A stretch of 64,000 nucleotides of DNA from Auanema rhodensis (taxonomy: Eukaryota; Nematoda; Chromadorea; Rhabditida; Rhabditidae): positions 682,001 through 746,000 of the forward strand of contig CAXKVF010000077.1 in assembly GCA_964057225.1 (NCBI GenBank), in the 5' to 3' direction. Below the pieces are notes generated by a model, which saw only the letters and a list, made by a program, of their open reading frames with translations, was not told the origin of the DNA and did not search any database. How positions within the stretch are numbered: position 1 is the first letter of the stretch; every line of letters starts with the position of its first letter. Shown one piece after another: positions 38,461-51,308 of this stretch. The translations under genes were made by a program, and so were the position numbers.

Positions 38461-41400
38461 AAGCGAGTTACATACCAAGTGCACATCACGTGTACATTTA
38501 ATTAGCATAAATTAAAGTTCACGTAAATTTCAAAGTCATGGTTACCATGAACCAATATCAATAAAAATTTGTTTTTAGACTAATATGGACATGGGGAATC
38601 TAATTTTGAAAACCGCATCTCTTTATCTTTCACGTGAAGCGAGTTACATACCAAGTGCACATCACGTGTACATTTAATTAGCATAAATTAAAGTTCACGT
38701 AAATTTCAAAGTCATGGTTGCCATGAAGCAATATCAATAAAAATTTGTTTTTAGACTAATATGGACATGGGGAATCTAATTTTGAAAACCGCATCTCTTT
38801 ATCTTTCACGTGAAGCGAGTTACATACCAAGTGCACATCACGTGTACATTTAATTAGCATAAATTAAAGTTCACGTAAATTTCAAAGTCATGGTTACCAT
38901 GCACCAATATCAATAAAAATTTGTTTTTAGACTAATATGGACATGGGGAATCTAATTTTGAAAACCGCATCTCTTTATCTTTCACGTGAAGCGAGTTACA
39001 TACCAAGTGCACATCACGTGTACATTTAATTAGCATAAATTAAAGTTCACGTAAATTTCAAAGTCATGGTTACCATGCACCAATATCAATAAAAATTTGT
39101 TTTTAGACTAATATGGACATGGGGAATCTAATTTTGAAAACCGCATCTCTTTATCTTTCACGTGAAGCGAGTTACATACCAAGTGCACATCACGTGTACA
39201 TTTAATTAGCATAAATTAAAGTTCACGTAAATTTCAAAGTCATGGTTACCATGAACCAATATCAATAAAAATTTGTTTTTAGACTAATATGGACATGGGG
39301 AATCTAATTTTGAAAACCGCATCTCTTTATCTTTCACGTGAAGCGAGTTACATACCAAGTGCACATCACGTGTACATTTAATTAGCATAAATTAAAGTTC
39401 ACGTAAATTTCAAAGTCATGGTTGCCATGAAGCAATATCAATAAAAATTTGTTTTTAGACTAATATGGACATGGGGAATCTAATTTTGAAAACCGCATCT
39501 CTTTATCTTTCACGTGAAGCGAGTTACATACCAAGTGCACATCACGTGTACATTTAATTAGCATAAATTAAAGTTCACGTAAATTTCAAAGTCATGGTTA
39601 CCATGAACCAATATCAATGAAAATTTGTTTTTAGACTAATATGGACATGGGGAATCTAATTTTGAAAACCGCATCTCTTTATCTTTCACGTGAAGCGAGT
39701 TACATACCAAGTGCACATCACGTGTACATTTAATTAGCATAAATTAAAGTTCACGTAAATTTCAAAGTCATGGTTACCATGAACCAATATCAATGAAAAT
39801 TTGTTTTTAGACTAATATGGACATGGGGAATCTAATTTTGAAAACCGCATCTCTTTATCTTTCACGTGAAGCGAGTTACATACCAAGTGCACATCACGTG
39901 TACATTTAATTAGCATAAATTAAAGTTCACGTAAAATTCAAAGTCATGGTTACCATGCACCAATATCAATAAAAATTTGTTTTTAGACTAATATGGACAT
40001 GGGGAATCTAATTTTGAAAACCGCATCTCTTTATCTTTCACGTGAAGCGAGTTACATACCAAGTGCACATCACGTGTACATTTAATTAGCATAAATTAAA
40101 GTTCACGTAAATTTCAAAGTCATGGTTACCATGAACCAATATCAATAAAAATTTGTTTTTAGACTAATATGGACATGGGGAATCTAATTTTGAAAATCGC
40201 ATCTCTTTATCTTTCACGTGAAGCGAGTTACATACCAAGTGCACATCACGTGTACATTTAATTAGCATAAATTAAAGTTCACGTAAATTTCAAAGTCATG
40301 GTTACCATGCACCAATATCAATAAAAATTTGTTTTTAGACTAATATGGACATGGGGAATCTAATTTTGAAAACCGCATCTCTTTATCTTTCACGTGAAGC
40401 GAGTTACATACCAAGTGCACATCACGTGTACATTTAATTAGCATAAATTAAAGTTCACGTAAATTTCAAAGTCATGGTTACCATGAACCAATATCAATAA
40501 AAATTTGTTTTTAGACTAATATGGACATGGGGAATCTAATTTTGAAAACCGCATCTCTTTATCTTTCACGTGAAGCGAGTTACATACCAAGTGCACATCA
40601 CGTGTACATTTAATTAGCATAAATTAAAGTTCACGTAAATTTCAAAGTCATGGTTGCCATGAAGCAATATCAATAAAAATTTGTTTTTAGACTAATATGG
40701 ACATGGGGAATCTAATTTTGAAAACCGCATCTCTTTATCTTTCACGTGAAGCGAGTTACATACCAAGTGCACATCACGTGTACATTTAATTAGCATAAAT
40801 TAAAGTTCACGTAAATTTCAAAGTCATGGTTACCATGCACCAATATCAATAAAAATTTGTTTTTAGACTAATATGGACATGGGGAATCTAATTTTGAAAA
40901 CCGCATCTCTTTATCTTTCACGTGAAGCGAGTTACATACCAAGTGCACATCACGTGTACATTTAATTAGCATAAATTAAAGTTCACGTAAATTTCAAAGT
41001 CATGGTTACCATGCACCAATATCAATAAAAATTTGTTTTTAGACTAATATGGACATGGGGAATCTAATTTTGAAAACCGCATCTCTTTATCTTTCACGTG
41101 AAGCGAGTTACATACCAAGTGCACATCACGTGTACATTTAATTAGCATAAATTAAAGTTCACGTAAATTTCAAAGTCATGGTTACCATGAACCAATATCA
41201 ATAAAAATTTGTTTTTAGACTAATATGGACATGGGGAATCTAATTTTGAAAACCGCATCTCTTTATCTTTCACGTGAAGCGAGTTACATACCAAGTGCAC
41301 ATCACGTGTACATTTAATTAGCATAAATTAAAGTTCACGTAAATTTCAAAGTCATGGTTGCCATGAAGCAATATCAATAAAAATTTGTTTTTAGACTAAT

Positions 41401-42156
41401 ATGGACATGGGGAATCTAATTTTGAAAACCGCATCTCTTTATCTTTCACGTGAAGCGAGTTACATACCAAGTGCACATCACGTGTACATTTAATTAGCAT
41501 AAATTAAAGTTCACGTAAATTTCAAAGTCATGGTTACCATGAACCAATATCAATGAAAATTTGTTTTTAGACTAATATGGACATGGGGAATCTAATTTTG
41601 AAAACCGCATCTCTTTATCTTTCACGTGAAGCGAGTTACATACCAAGTGCACATCACGTGTACATTTAATTAGCATAAATTAAAGTTCACGTAAAATTCA
41701 AAGTCATGGTTACCATGCACCAATATCAATAAAAATTTGTTTTTAGACTAATATGGACATGGGGAATCTAATTTTGAAAACCGCATCTCTTTATCTTTCA
41801 CGTGAAGCGAGTTACATACCAAGTGCACATCACGTGTACATTTAATTAGCATAAATTAAAGTTCACGTAAATTTCAAAGTCATGGTTACCATGAACCAAT
41901 ATCAATAAAAATTTGTTTTTAGACTAATATGGACATGGGGAATCTAATTTTGAAAATCGCATCTCTTTATCTTTCACGTGAAGCGAGTTACATACCAAGT
42001 GCACATCACGTGTACATTTAATTAGCATAAATTAAAGTTCACGTAAATTTCAAAGTCATGGTTACCATGCACCAATATCAATAAAAATTTGTTTTTAGAC
42101 TAATATGGACATGGGGAATCTAATTTTGAAAACCGCATCTCTTTATCTTTCACGTG
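38461..42156 (+). repeat. 11-mer and 10-mer tandem higher-order repeats
   Basis: Copy 1 (38461-40396, 11 monomers) reads A, G, C, C, A, G, A(ATGAAAA), A(ATGAAAA), C(GTAAAATTC), A(AAATCGC), C. Copy 2 (40397-42156, 10 monomers) has the same order with a single ATGAAAA monomer. The copies differ by gain or loss of exactly one monomer, as expected from slippage or unequal exchange in register. Confidence 0.87.
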
Positions 42157-42508
42157 AAGCGAGTTACATACCAAGTGTACATCAAGTGTACATTTAATTA
42201 GCATAAATTAAAGTTCACGTAAATTTCAAAGTCATGGTTACCATGCACCAATATCAATAAAAATTTGTTTTTAGACTAATATGGACATGGGGAATCTAAT
42301 TTTGAAAACCGCATCTCTTTATCTTTCACGTGAAGCGAGTTACATACCAAGTGTACATCACGTGTACATTTAATTAGCATAAATTAAAGTTCACGTAAAT
42401 TTCAAAGTCATGGTTACCATGCACCAATATCAATAAAAATTTGTTTTTAGACTAATATGGACATGGGGAATCTAATTTTGAAAACCGCATCTCTTTATCT
42501 TTCACGTG
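41453..42508 (+). repeat. Module A, third copy
   Basis: A(ATGAAAA), C(GTAAAATTC), A(AAATCGC), C, C(GTGTACATCAAG), C(GTGTACATCACG): the same six-monomer order as 30717-31772. A later pair, type C with GTAAACTAC (42861) and type C with GTGTACATCACG (43037), parallels GTAAACTTC (32653) and the next copy at 32829 in domain A2, so homology extends further with gaps. Confidence 0.83.
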
Positions 42509-45500
42509 AAGCGAGTTACATACCAAGTGCACATCACGTGTACATTTAATTAGCATAAATTAAAGTTCACGTAAATTTCAAAGTCATGGTTACCATGCAC
42601 CAATATCAATAAAAATTTGTTTTTAGACTAATATGGACATGGGGAATCTAATTTTGAAAACCGCATCTCTTTATCTTTCACGTGAAGCGAGTTACATACC
42701 AAGTGCACATAACGTGTACATTTAATTAGCATAAATTAAAGTTCACGTAAATTTCAAAGTCATGGTTACCATGCACCAATATCAATAAAAATTTGTTTTT
42801 AGACTAATATGGACATGGGGAATCTAATTTTGAAAACCGCATCTCTTTATCTTTCACGTGAAGCGAGTTACATACCAAGTGCACATCACGTGTACATTTA
42901 ATTAGCATAAATTAAAGTTCACGTAAACTACAAAGTCATGGTTACCATGCACCAATATCAATAAAAATTTGTTTTTAGACTAATATGGACATGGGGAATC
43001 TAATTTTGAAAACCGCATCTCTTTATCTTTTACGTGAAGCGAGTTACATACCAAGTGTACATCACGTGTACATTTAATTAGCATAAATTAAAGTTCACGT
43101 AAATTTCAAAGTCATGGTTACCATGCACCAATATCAATAAAAATTTGTTTTTAGACTAATATGGACATGGGGAATCTAATTTTGAAAACCGCATCTCTTT
43201 ATCTTTCACGTGAAGCGAGTTACATACCAAGTGCACATCACGTGTACATTTAATTAGCATAAATTAAAGTTCACGTAAATTTCAAAGTCATGGTTACCAT
43301 GAACCAATATCAATAAAAATTTGTTTTTAGACTAATATGGACATGGGGAATCTAATTTTGAAAACCGCATCTCTTTATCTTTCACGTGAAGCGAGTTACA
43401 TACCAAGTGCACATCACGTGTACATTTAATTAGCATAAATTAAAGTTCACGTAAATTTCAAAGTCATGGTTACCATGCACCAATATCAATAAAAATTTGT
43501 TTTTAGACTAATATGGACATGGGGAATCTAATTTTGAAAACCGCATCTCTTTATCTTTCACGTGAAGCGAGTTACATACCAAGTGCACATCACGTGTACA
43601 TTTAATTAGCATAAATTAAAGTTCACGTAAATTTCAAAGTCATGGTTACCATGAACCAATATCAATAAAAATTTGTTTTTAGACTAATATGGACATGGGG
43701 AATCTAATTTTGAAAACCGCATCTCTTTATCTTTCACGTGAAGCGAGTTACATACCAAGTGCACATCACGTGTACATTTAATTAGCATAAATTAAAGTTC
43801 ACGTAAATTTCAAAGTCATGGTTACCATGCACCAATATCAATAAAAATTTGTTTTTAGACTAATATGGACATGGGGAATCTAATTTTGAAAACCGCATCT
43901 CTTTATCTTTCACGTGAAGCGAGTTACATACCAAGTGCACATCACGTGTACATTTAATTAGCATAAATTAAAGTTCACGTAAATTTCAAAGTCATGGTTA
44001 CCATGAACCAATATCAATAAAAATTTGTTTTTAGACTAATATGGACATGGGGAATCTAATTTTGAAAACCGCATCTCTTTATCTTTCACGTGAAGCGAGT
44101 TACATACCAAGTGCACATCACGTGTACATTTAATTAGCATAAATTAAAGTTCACGTAAATTTCAAAGTCATGGTTACCATGCACCAATATCAATAAAAAT
44201 TTGTTTTTAGACTAATATGGACATGGGGAATCTAATTTTGAAAACCGCATCTCTTTATCTTTCACGTGAAGCGAGTTACATACCAAGTGCACATCACGTG
44301 TACATTTAATTAGCATAAATTAAAGTTCACGTAAATTTCAAAGTCATGGTTACCATGAACCAATATCAATAAAAATTTGTTTTTAGACTAATATGGACAT
44401 GGGGAATCTAATTTTGAAAACCGCATCTCTTTATCTTTCACGTGAAGCGAGTTACATACCAAGTGCACATCACGTGTACATTTAATTAGCATAAATTAAA
44501 GTTCACGTAAATTTCAAAGTCATGGTTACCATGAACCAATATCAATAAAAATTTGTTTTTAGACTAATATGGACATGGGGAATCTAATTTTGAAAACCGC
44601 ATCTCTTTATCTTTCACGTGAAGCGAGTTACATACCAAGTGCACATCACGTGTACATTTAATTAGCATAAATTAAAGTTCACGTAAATTTCAAAGTCATG
44701 GTTACCATGCACCAATATCAATAAAAATTTGTTTTTAGACTAATATGGACATGGGGAATCTAATTTTGAAAACCGCATCTCTTTATCTTTCACGTGAAGC
44801 GAGTTACATACCAAGTGCACATCACGTGTACATTTAATTAGCATAAATTAAAGTTCACGTAAATTTCAAAGTCATGGTTACCATGAACCAATATCAATAA
44901 AAATTTGTTTTTAGACTAATATGGACATGGGGAATCTAATTTTGAAAACCGCATCTCTTTATCTTTCACGTGAAGCGAGTTACATACCAAGTGCACATCA
45001 CGTGTACATTTAATTAGCATAAATTAAAGTTCACGTAAATTTCAAAGTCATGGTTACCATGCACCAATATCAATAAAAATTTGTTTTTAGACTAATATGG
45101 ACATGGGGAATCTAATTTTGAAAACCGCATCTCTTTATCTTTCACGTGAAGCGAGTTACATACCAAGTGCACATCACGTGTACATTTAATTAGCATAAAT
45201 TAAAGTTCACGTAAATTTCAAAGTCATGGTTACCATGAACCAATATCAATAAAAATTTGTTTTTAGACTAATATGGACATGGGGAATCTAATTTTGAAAA
45301 CCGCATCTCTTTATCTTTCACGTGAAGCGAGTTACATACCAAGTGCACATCACGTGTACATTTAATTAGCATAAATTAAAGTTCACGTAAATTTCAAAGT
45401 CATGGTTACCATGCACCAATATCAATAAAAATTTGTTTTTAGATTAATATGGACATGGGGAATCTAATTTTGAAAACCGCATCTCTTTATCTTTCAGGTG

Positions 45501-46028
45501 AAGCGAGTTACATACCAAATGCACATCACGTGTACATTTAATTAGCATAAATTAAAGTTCACGTAAATTTCAAAGTCATGGTTACCATGAACCAATATCA
45601 ATAAAAATTAGTTTTTAGACTAATATGGACATGGGGAATCTAATTTTGAAAACCGCATCTCTTTATCTTTCACGTGAAGCGAGTTACATACCAAGTGCAC
45701 ATCACGTGTACATTTAATTAGCATAAATTAAAGTTCACGTAAATTTCAAAGTCATGGTTACCATGCACCAATATCAATAAAAATTTGTTTTTAGACTAAT
45801 ATGGACATGGGGAATCTAATTTTGAAAACCGCATCTCTTTATCTTTCACGTGAAGCGAGTTACATACCAAGTGCACATCACGTGTACATTTAATTAGCAT
45901 AAATTAAAGTTCACGTAAATTTCAAAGTCATGGTTACCATGAACCAATATCAATAAAAATTTGTTTTTAGACTAATATGGACATGGGGAATCTAATTTTG
46001 AAAACCGCATCTCTTTATCTTTCACGTG

Positions 46029-47260
46029 AAGCGAGTTACATACCAAGTGCACATCACGTGTACATTTAATTAGCATAAATTAAAGTTCACGTAAATTTCA
46101 AAGTCATGGTTACCATGCACCAATATCAATAAAAATTTGTTTTTAGACTAATATGGACATGGGGAATCTAATTTTGAAAACCGCATCTCTTTATCTTTCA
46201 GGTGAAGCGAGTTACATACCAAATGCACATCACGTGTACATTTAATTAGCATAAATTAAAGTTCACGTAAATTTCAAAGTCATGGTTACCATGAACCAAT
46301 ATCAATAAAAATTTGTTTTTAGACTAATATGGACATGGGGAATCTAATTTTGAAAACCGCATCTCTTTATCTTTCACGTGAAGCGAGTTACATACCAAGT
46401 GCACATCACGTGTACATTTAATTAGCATAAATTAAAGTTCACGTAAATTTCAAAGTCATGGTTACCATGCACCAATATCAATAAAAATTTGTTTTTAGAC
46501 TAATATGGACATGGGGAATCTAATTTTGAAAACCGCATCTCTTTATCTTTCACGTGAAGCGAGTTACATACCAAGTGCACATCACGTGTACATTTAATTA
46601 GCATAAATTAAAGTTCACGTAAATTTCAAAGTCATGGTTACCATGAACCAATATCAATAAAAATTTGTTTTTAGACTAATATGGACATGGGGAATCTAAT
46701 TTTGAAAACCGCATCTCTTTATCTTTCACGTGAAGCGAGTTACATACCAAGTGCACATCACGTGTACATTTAATTAGCATAAATTAAAGTTCACGTAAAT
46801 TTCAAAGTCATGGTTACCATGCACCAATATCAATAAAAATTTGTTTTTAGACTAATATGGACATGGGGAATCTAATTTTGAAAACCGCATCTCTTTATCT
46901 TTCACGTGAAGCGAGTTACATACCAAGTGCACATCACGTGTACATTTAATTAGCATAAATTAAAGTTCACGTAAATTTCAAAGTCATGGTTACCATGAAC
47001 CAATATCAATAAAAATTTGTTTTTAGACTAATATGGACATGGGGAATCTAATTTTGAAAACCGCATCTCTTTATCTTTCACGTGAAGCGAGTTACATACC
47101 AAGTGCACATCACGTGTACATTTAATTAGCATAAATTAAAGTTCACGTAAATTTCAAAGTCATGGTTGCCATGAAGCAATATCAATAAAAATTTGTTTTT
47201 AGACTAATATGGACATGGGGAATCTAATTTTGAAAACCGCATCTCTTTATCTTTCACGTG
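46029..47260 (+). repeat. 7-monomer block repeated at 3520-bp offset, copy 1
   Basis: Order C(CAGGTG), A(AAATGC), C, A, C, A, G. The same order is found at 49549-50780, exactly 20 monomers away. The second copy adds AGATTAAT in its first monomer, which the first copy lacks. Confidence 0.7.
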
Positions 47261-49548
47261 AAGCGAGTTACATACCAAGTGCACATCACGTGTACATTTA
47301 ATTAGCATAAATTAAAGTTCACGTAAATTTCAAAGTCATGGTTACCATGCACCAATATCAATAAAAATTTGTTTTTAGACTAATATGGACATGGGGAATC
47401 TAATTTTGAAAACCGCATCTCTTTATCTTTCACGTGAAGCGAGTTACATACCAAGTGCACATCACGTGTACATTTAATTAGCATAAATTAAAGTTCACGT
47501 AAATTTCAAAGTCATGGTTACCATGAACCAATATCAATAAAAATTTGTTTTTAGACTAATATGGACATGGGGAATCTAATTTTGAAAACCGCATCTCTTT
47601 ATCTTTCACGTGAAGCGAGTTACATACCAAGTGCACATCACGTGTACATTTAATTAGCATAAATTAAAGTTCACGTAAATTTCAAAGTCATGGTTACCAT
47701 GAACCAATATCAATTAAAATTTGTTTTTAGACTAATATGGACATGGGGAATCTAATTTTGAAAACCGCATCTCTTTATCTTTCACGTGAAGCGAGTTACA
47801 TACCAAGTGCACATCACGTGTACATTTAATTAGCATAAATTAAAGTTCACGTAAATTTCAAAGTCATGGTTGCCATGAAGCAATATCAATAAAAATTTGT
47901 TTTTAGACTAATATGGACATGGGGAATCTAATTTTGAAAACCGCATCTCTTTATCTTTCACGTGAAGCGAGTTACATACCAAGTGCACATCACGTGTACA
48001 TTTAATTAGCATAAATTAAAGTTCACGTAAATTTCAAAGTCATGGTTACCATGAACCAATATCAATAAAAATTTGTTTTTAGACTAATATGGACATGGGG
48101 AATCTAATTTTGAAAACCGCATCTCTTTATCTTTCACGTGAAGCGAGTTACATACCAAGTGCATATCACGTGTACATTTAATTAGCATAAATTAAAGTTC
48201 ACGTAAATTTCAAAGTCATGGTTGCCATGAAGCAATATCAATAAAAATTTGTTTTTAGACTAATATGGACATGGGGAATCTAATTTTGAAAACCGCATCT
48301 CTTTATCTTTCACGTGAAGCGAGTTACATACCAAGTGCACATCACGTGTACATTTAATTAGCATAAATTAAAGTTCACGTAAATTTCAAAGTCATGGTTA
48401 CCATGAACCAATATCAATAAAAATTTGTTTTTAGACTAATATGGACATGGGGAATCTAATTTTGAAAACCGCATCTCTTTATCTTTCACGTGAAGCGAGT
48501 TACATACCAAGTGCACATCACGTGTACATTTAATTAGCATAAATTAAAGTTCACGTAAATTTCAAAGTCATGGTTACCATGAACCAATATCAATAAAAAT
48601 TTGTTTTTAGACTAATATGGACATGGGGAATCTAATTTTGAAAACCGCATCTCTTTATCTTTCACGTGAAGCGAGTTACATACCAAGTGCATATCACGTG
48701 TACATTTAATTAGCATAAATTAAAGTTCACGTAAATTTCAAAGTCATGGTTGCCATGAAGCAATATCAATAAAAATTTGTTTTTAGACTAATATGGACAT
48801 GGGGAATCTAATTTTGAAAACCGCATCTCTTTATCTTTCACGTGAAGCGAGTTACATACCAAGTGCACATCACGTGTACATTTAATTAGCATAAATTAAA
48901 GTTCACGTAAATTTCAAAGTCATGGTTACCATGAACCAATATCAATAAAAATTTGTTTTTAGACTAATATGGACATGGGGAATCTAATTTTGAAAACCGC
49001 ATCTCTTTATCTTTCACGTGAAGCGAGTTACATACCAAGTGCACATCACGTGTACATTTAATTAGCATAAATTAAAGTTCACGTAAATTTCAAAGTCATG
49101 GTTGCCATGAAGCAATATCAATAAAAATTTGTTTTTAGACTAATATGGACATGGGGAATCTAATTTTGAAAACCGCATCTCTTTATCTTTCACGTGAAGC
49201 GAGTTACATACCAAGTGCACATCACGTGTACATTTAATTAGCATAAATTAAAGTTCACGTAAATTTCAAAGTCATGGTTACCATGAACCAATATCAATAA
49301 AAATTTGTTTTTAGACTAATATGGACATGGGGAATCTAATTTTGAAAACCGCATCTCTTTATCTTTCACGTGAAGCGAGTTACATACCAAGTGCACATCA
49401 CGTGTACATTTAATTAGCATAAATTAAAGTTCACGTAAATTTCAAAGTCATGGTTACCATGCACCAATATCAATAAAAATTTGTTTTTAGACTAATATGG
49501 ACATGGGGAATCTAATTTTGAAAACCGCATCTCTTTATCTTTCACGTG

Positions 49549-50780
49549 AAGCGAGTTACATACCAAGTGCACATCACGTGTACATTTAATTAGCATAAAT
49601 TAAAGTTCACGTAAATTTCAAAGTCATGGTTACCATGCACCAATATCAATAAAAATTTGTTTTTAGATTAATATGGACATGGGGAATCTAATTTTGAAAA
49701 CCGCATCTCTTTATCTTTCAGGTGAAGCGAGTTACATACCAAATGCACATCACGTGTACATTTAATTAGCATAAATTAAAGTTCACGTAAATTTCAAAGT
49801 CATGGTTACCATGAACCAATATCAATAAAAATTTGTTTTTAGACTAATATGGACATGGGGAATCTAATTTTGAAAACCGCATCTCTTTATCTTTCACGTG
49901 AAGCGAGTTACATACCAAGTGCACATCACGTGTACATTTAATTAGCATAAATTAAAGTTCACGTAAATTTCAAAGTCATGGTTACCATGCACCAATATCA
50001 ATAAAAATTTGTTTTTAGACTAATATGGACATGGGGAATCTAATTTTGAAAACCGCATCTCTTTATCTTTCACGTGAAGCGAGTTACATACCAAGTGCAC
50101 ATCACGTGTACATTTAATTAGCATAAATTAAAGTTCACGTAAATTTCAAAGTCATGGTTACCATGAACCAATATCAATAAAAATTTGTTTTTAGACTAAT
50201 ATGGACATGGGGAATCTAATTTTGAAAACCGCATCTCTTTATCTTTCACGTGAAGCGAGTTACATACCAAGTGCACATCACGTGTACATTTAATTAGCAT
50301 AAATTAAAGTTCACGTAAATTTCAAAGTCATGGTTACCATGCACCAATATCAATAAAAATTTGTTTTTAGACTAATATGGACATGGGGAATCTAATTTTG
50401 AAAACCGCATCTCTTTATCTTTCACGTGAAGCGAGTTACATACCAAGTGCACATCACGTGTACATTTAATTAGCATAAATTAAAGTTCACGTAAATTTCA
50501 AAGTCATGGTTACCATGAACCAATATCAATAAAAATTTGTTTTTAGACTAATATGGACATGGGGAATCTAATTTTGAAAACCGCATCTCTTTATCTTTCA
50601 CGTGAAGCGAGTTACATACCAAGTGCACATCACGTGTACATTTAATTAGCATAAATTAAAGTTCACGTAAATTTCAAAGTCATGGTTGCCATGAAGCAAT
50701 ATCAATAAAAATTTGTTTTTAGACTAATATGGACATGGGGAATCTAATTTTGAAAACCGCATCTCTTTATCTTTCACGTG
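49549..50780 (+). repeat. 7-monomer block repeated at 3520-bp offset, copy 2
   Basis: Second copy of 46029-47260. Its first monomer reads AGATTAAT rather than AGACTAAT, a variant shared with CAGGTG copies at 38109 and 45325 but not with 46029, pointing to recombination inside the monomer. Confidence 0.7.
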
Positions 50781-51308
50781 AAGCGAGTTACATACCAAGT
50801 GCACATCACGTGTACATTTAATTAGCATAAATTAAAGTTCACGTAAATTTCAAAGTCATGGTTACCATGAACCAATATCAATAAAAATTTGTTTTTAGAC
50901 TAATATGGACATGGGGAATCTAATTTTGAAAACCGCATCTCTTTATCTTTCACGTGAAGCGAGTTACATACCAAGTGCACATCACGTGTACATTTAATTA
51001 GCATAAATTAAAGTTCACGTAAATTTCAAAGTCATGGTTACCATGCACCAATATCAATAAAAATTTGTTTTTAGACTAATATGGACATGGGGAATCTAAT
51101 TTTGAAAACCGCATCTCTTTATCTTTCACGTGAAGCGAGTTACATACCAAGTGCACATCACGTGTACATTTAATTAGCATAAATTAAAGTTCACGTAAAT
51201 TTCAAAGTCATGGTTACCATGAACCAATATCAATAAAAATTTGTTTTTAGACTAATATGGACATGGGGAATCTAATTTTGAAAACCGCATCTCTTTATCT
51301 TTCACGTG

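Larger units (their letters stand above)
38109..43212 (+). repeat. Mixed domain B2/A3
   Basis: Twenty-nine monomers. A type C copy with AGATTAAT and CAGGTG at 38109, followed by the AAATGC copy, marks entry of B-type sequence. Type G copies stand at 38637, 39341, 40573 and 41277. Interspersed are A barcodes: ATGAAAA (39517, 39693, 41453), GTAAAATTC (39869, 41629), AAATCGC (40045, 41805) and GTGTACATCAAG (42157). The mixture looks like recombination between the A and B lineages. Confidence 0.75.
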
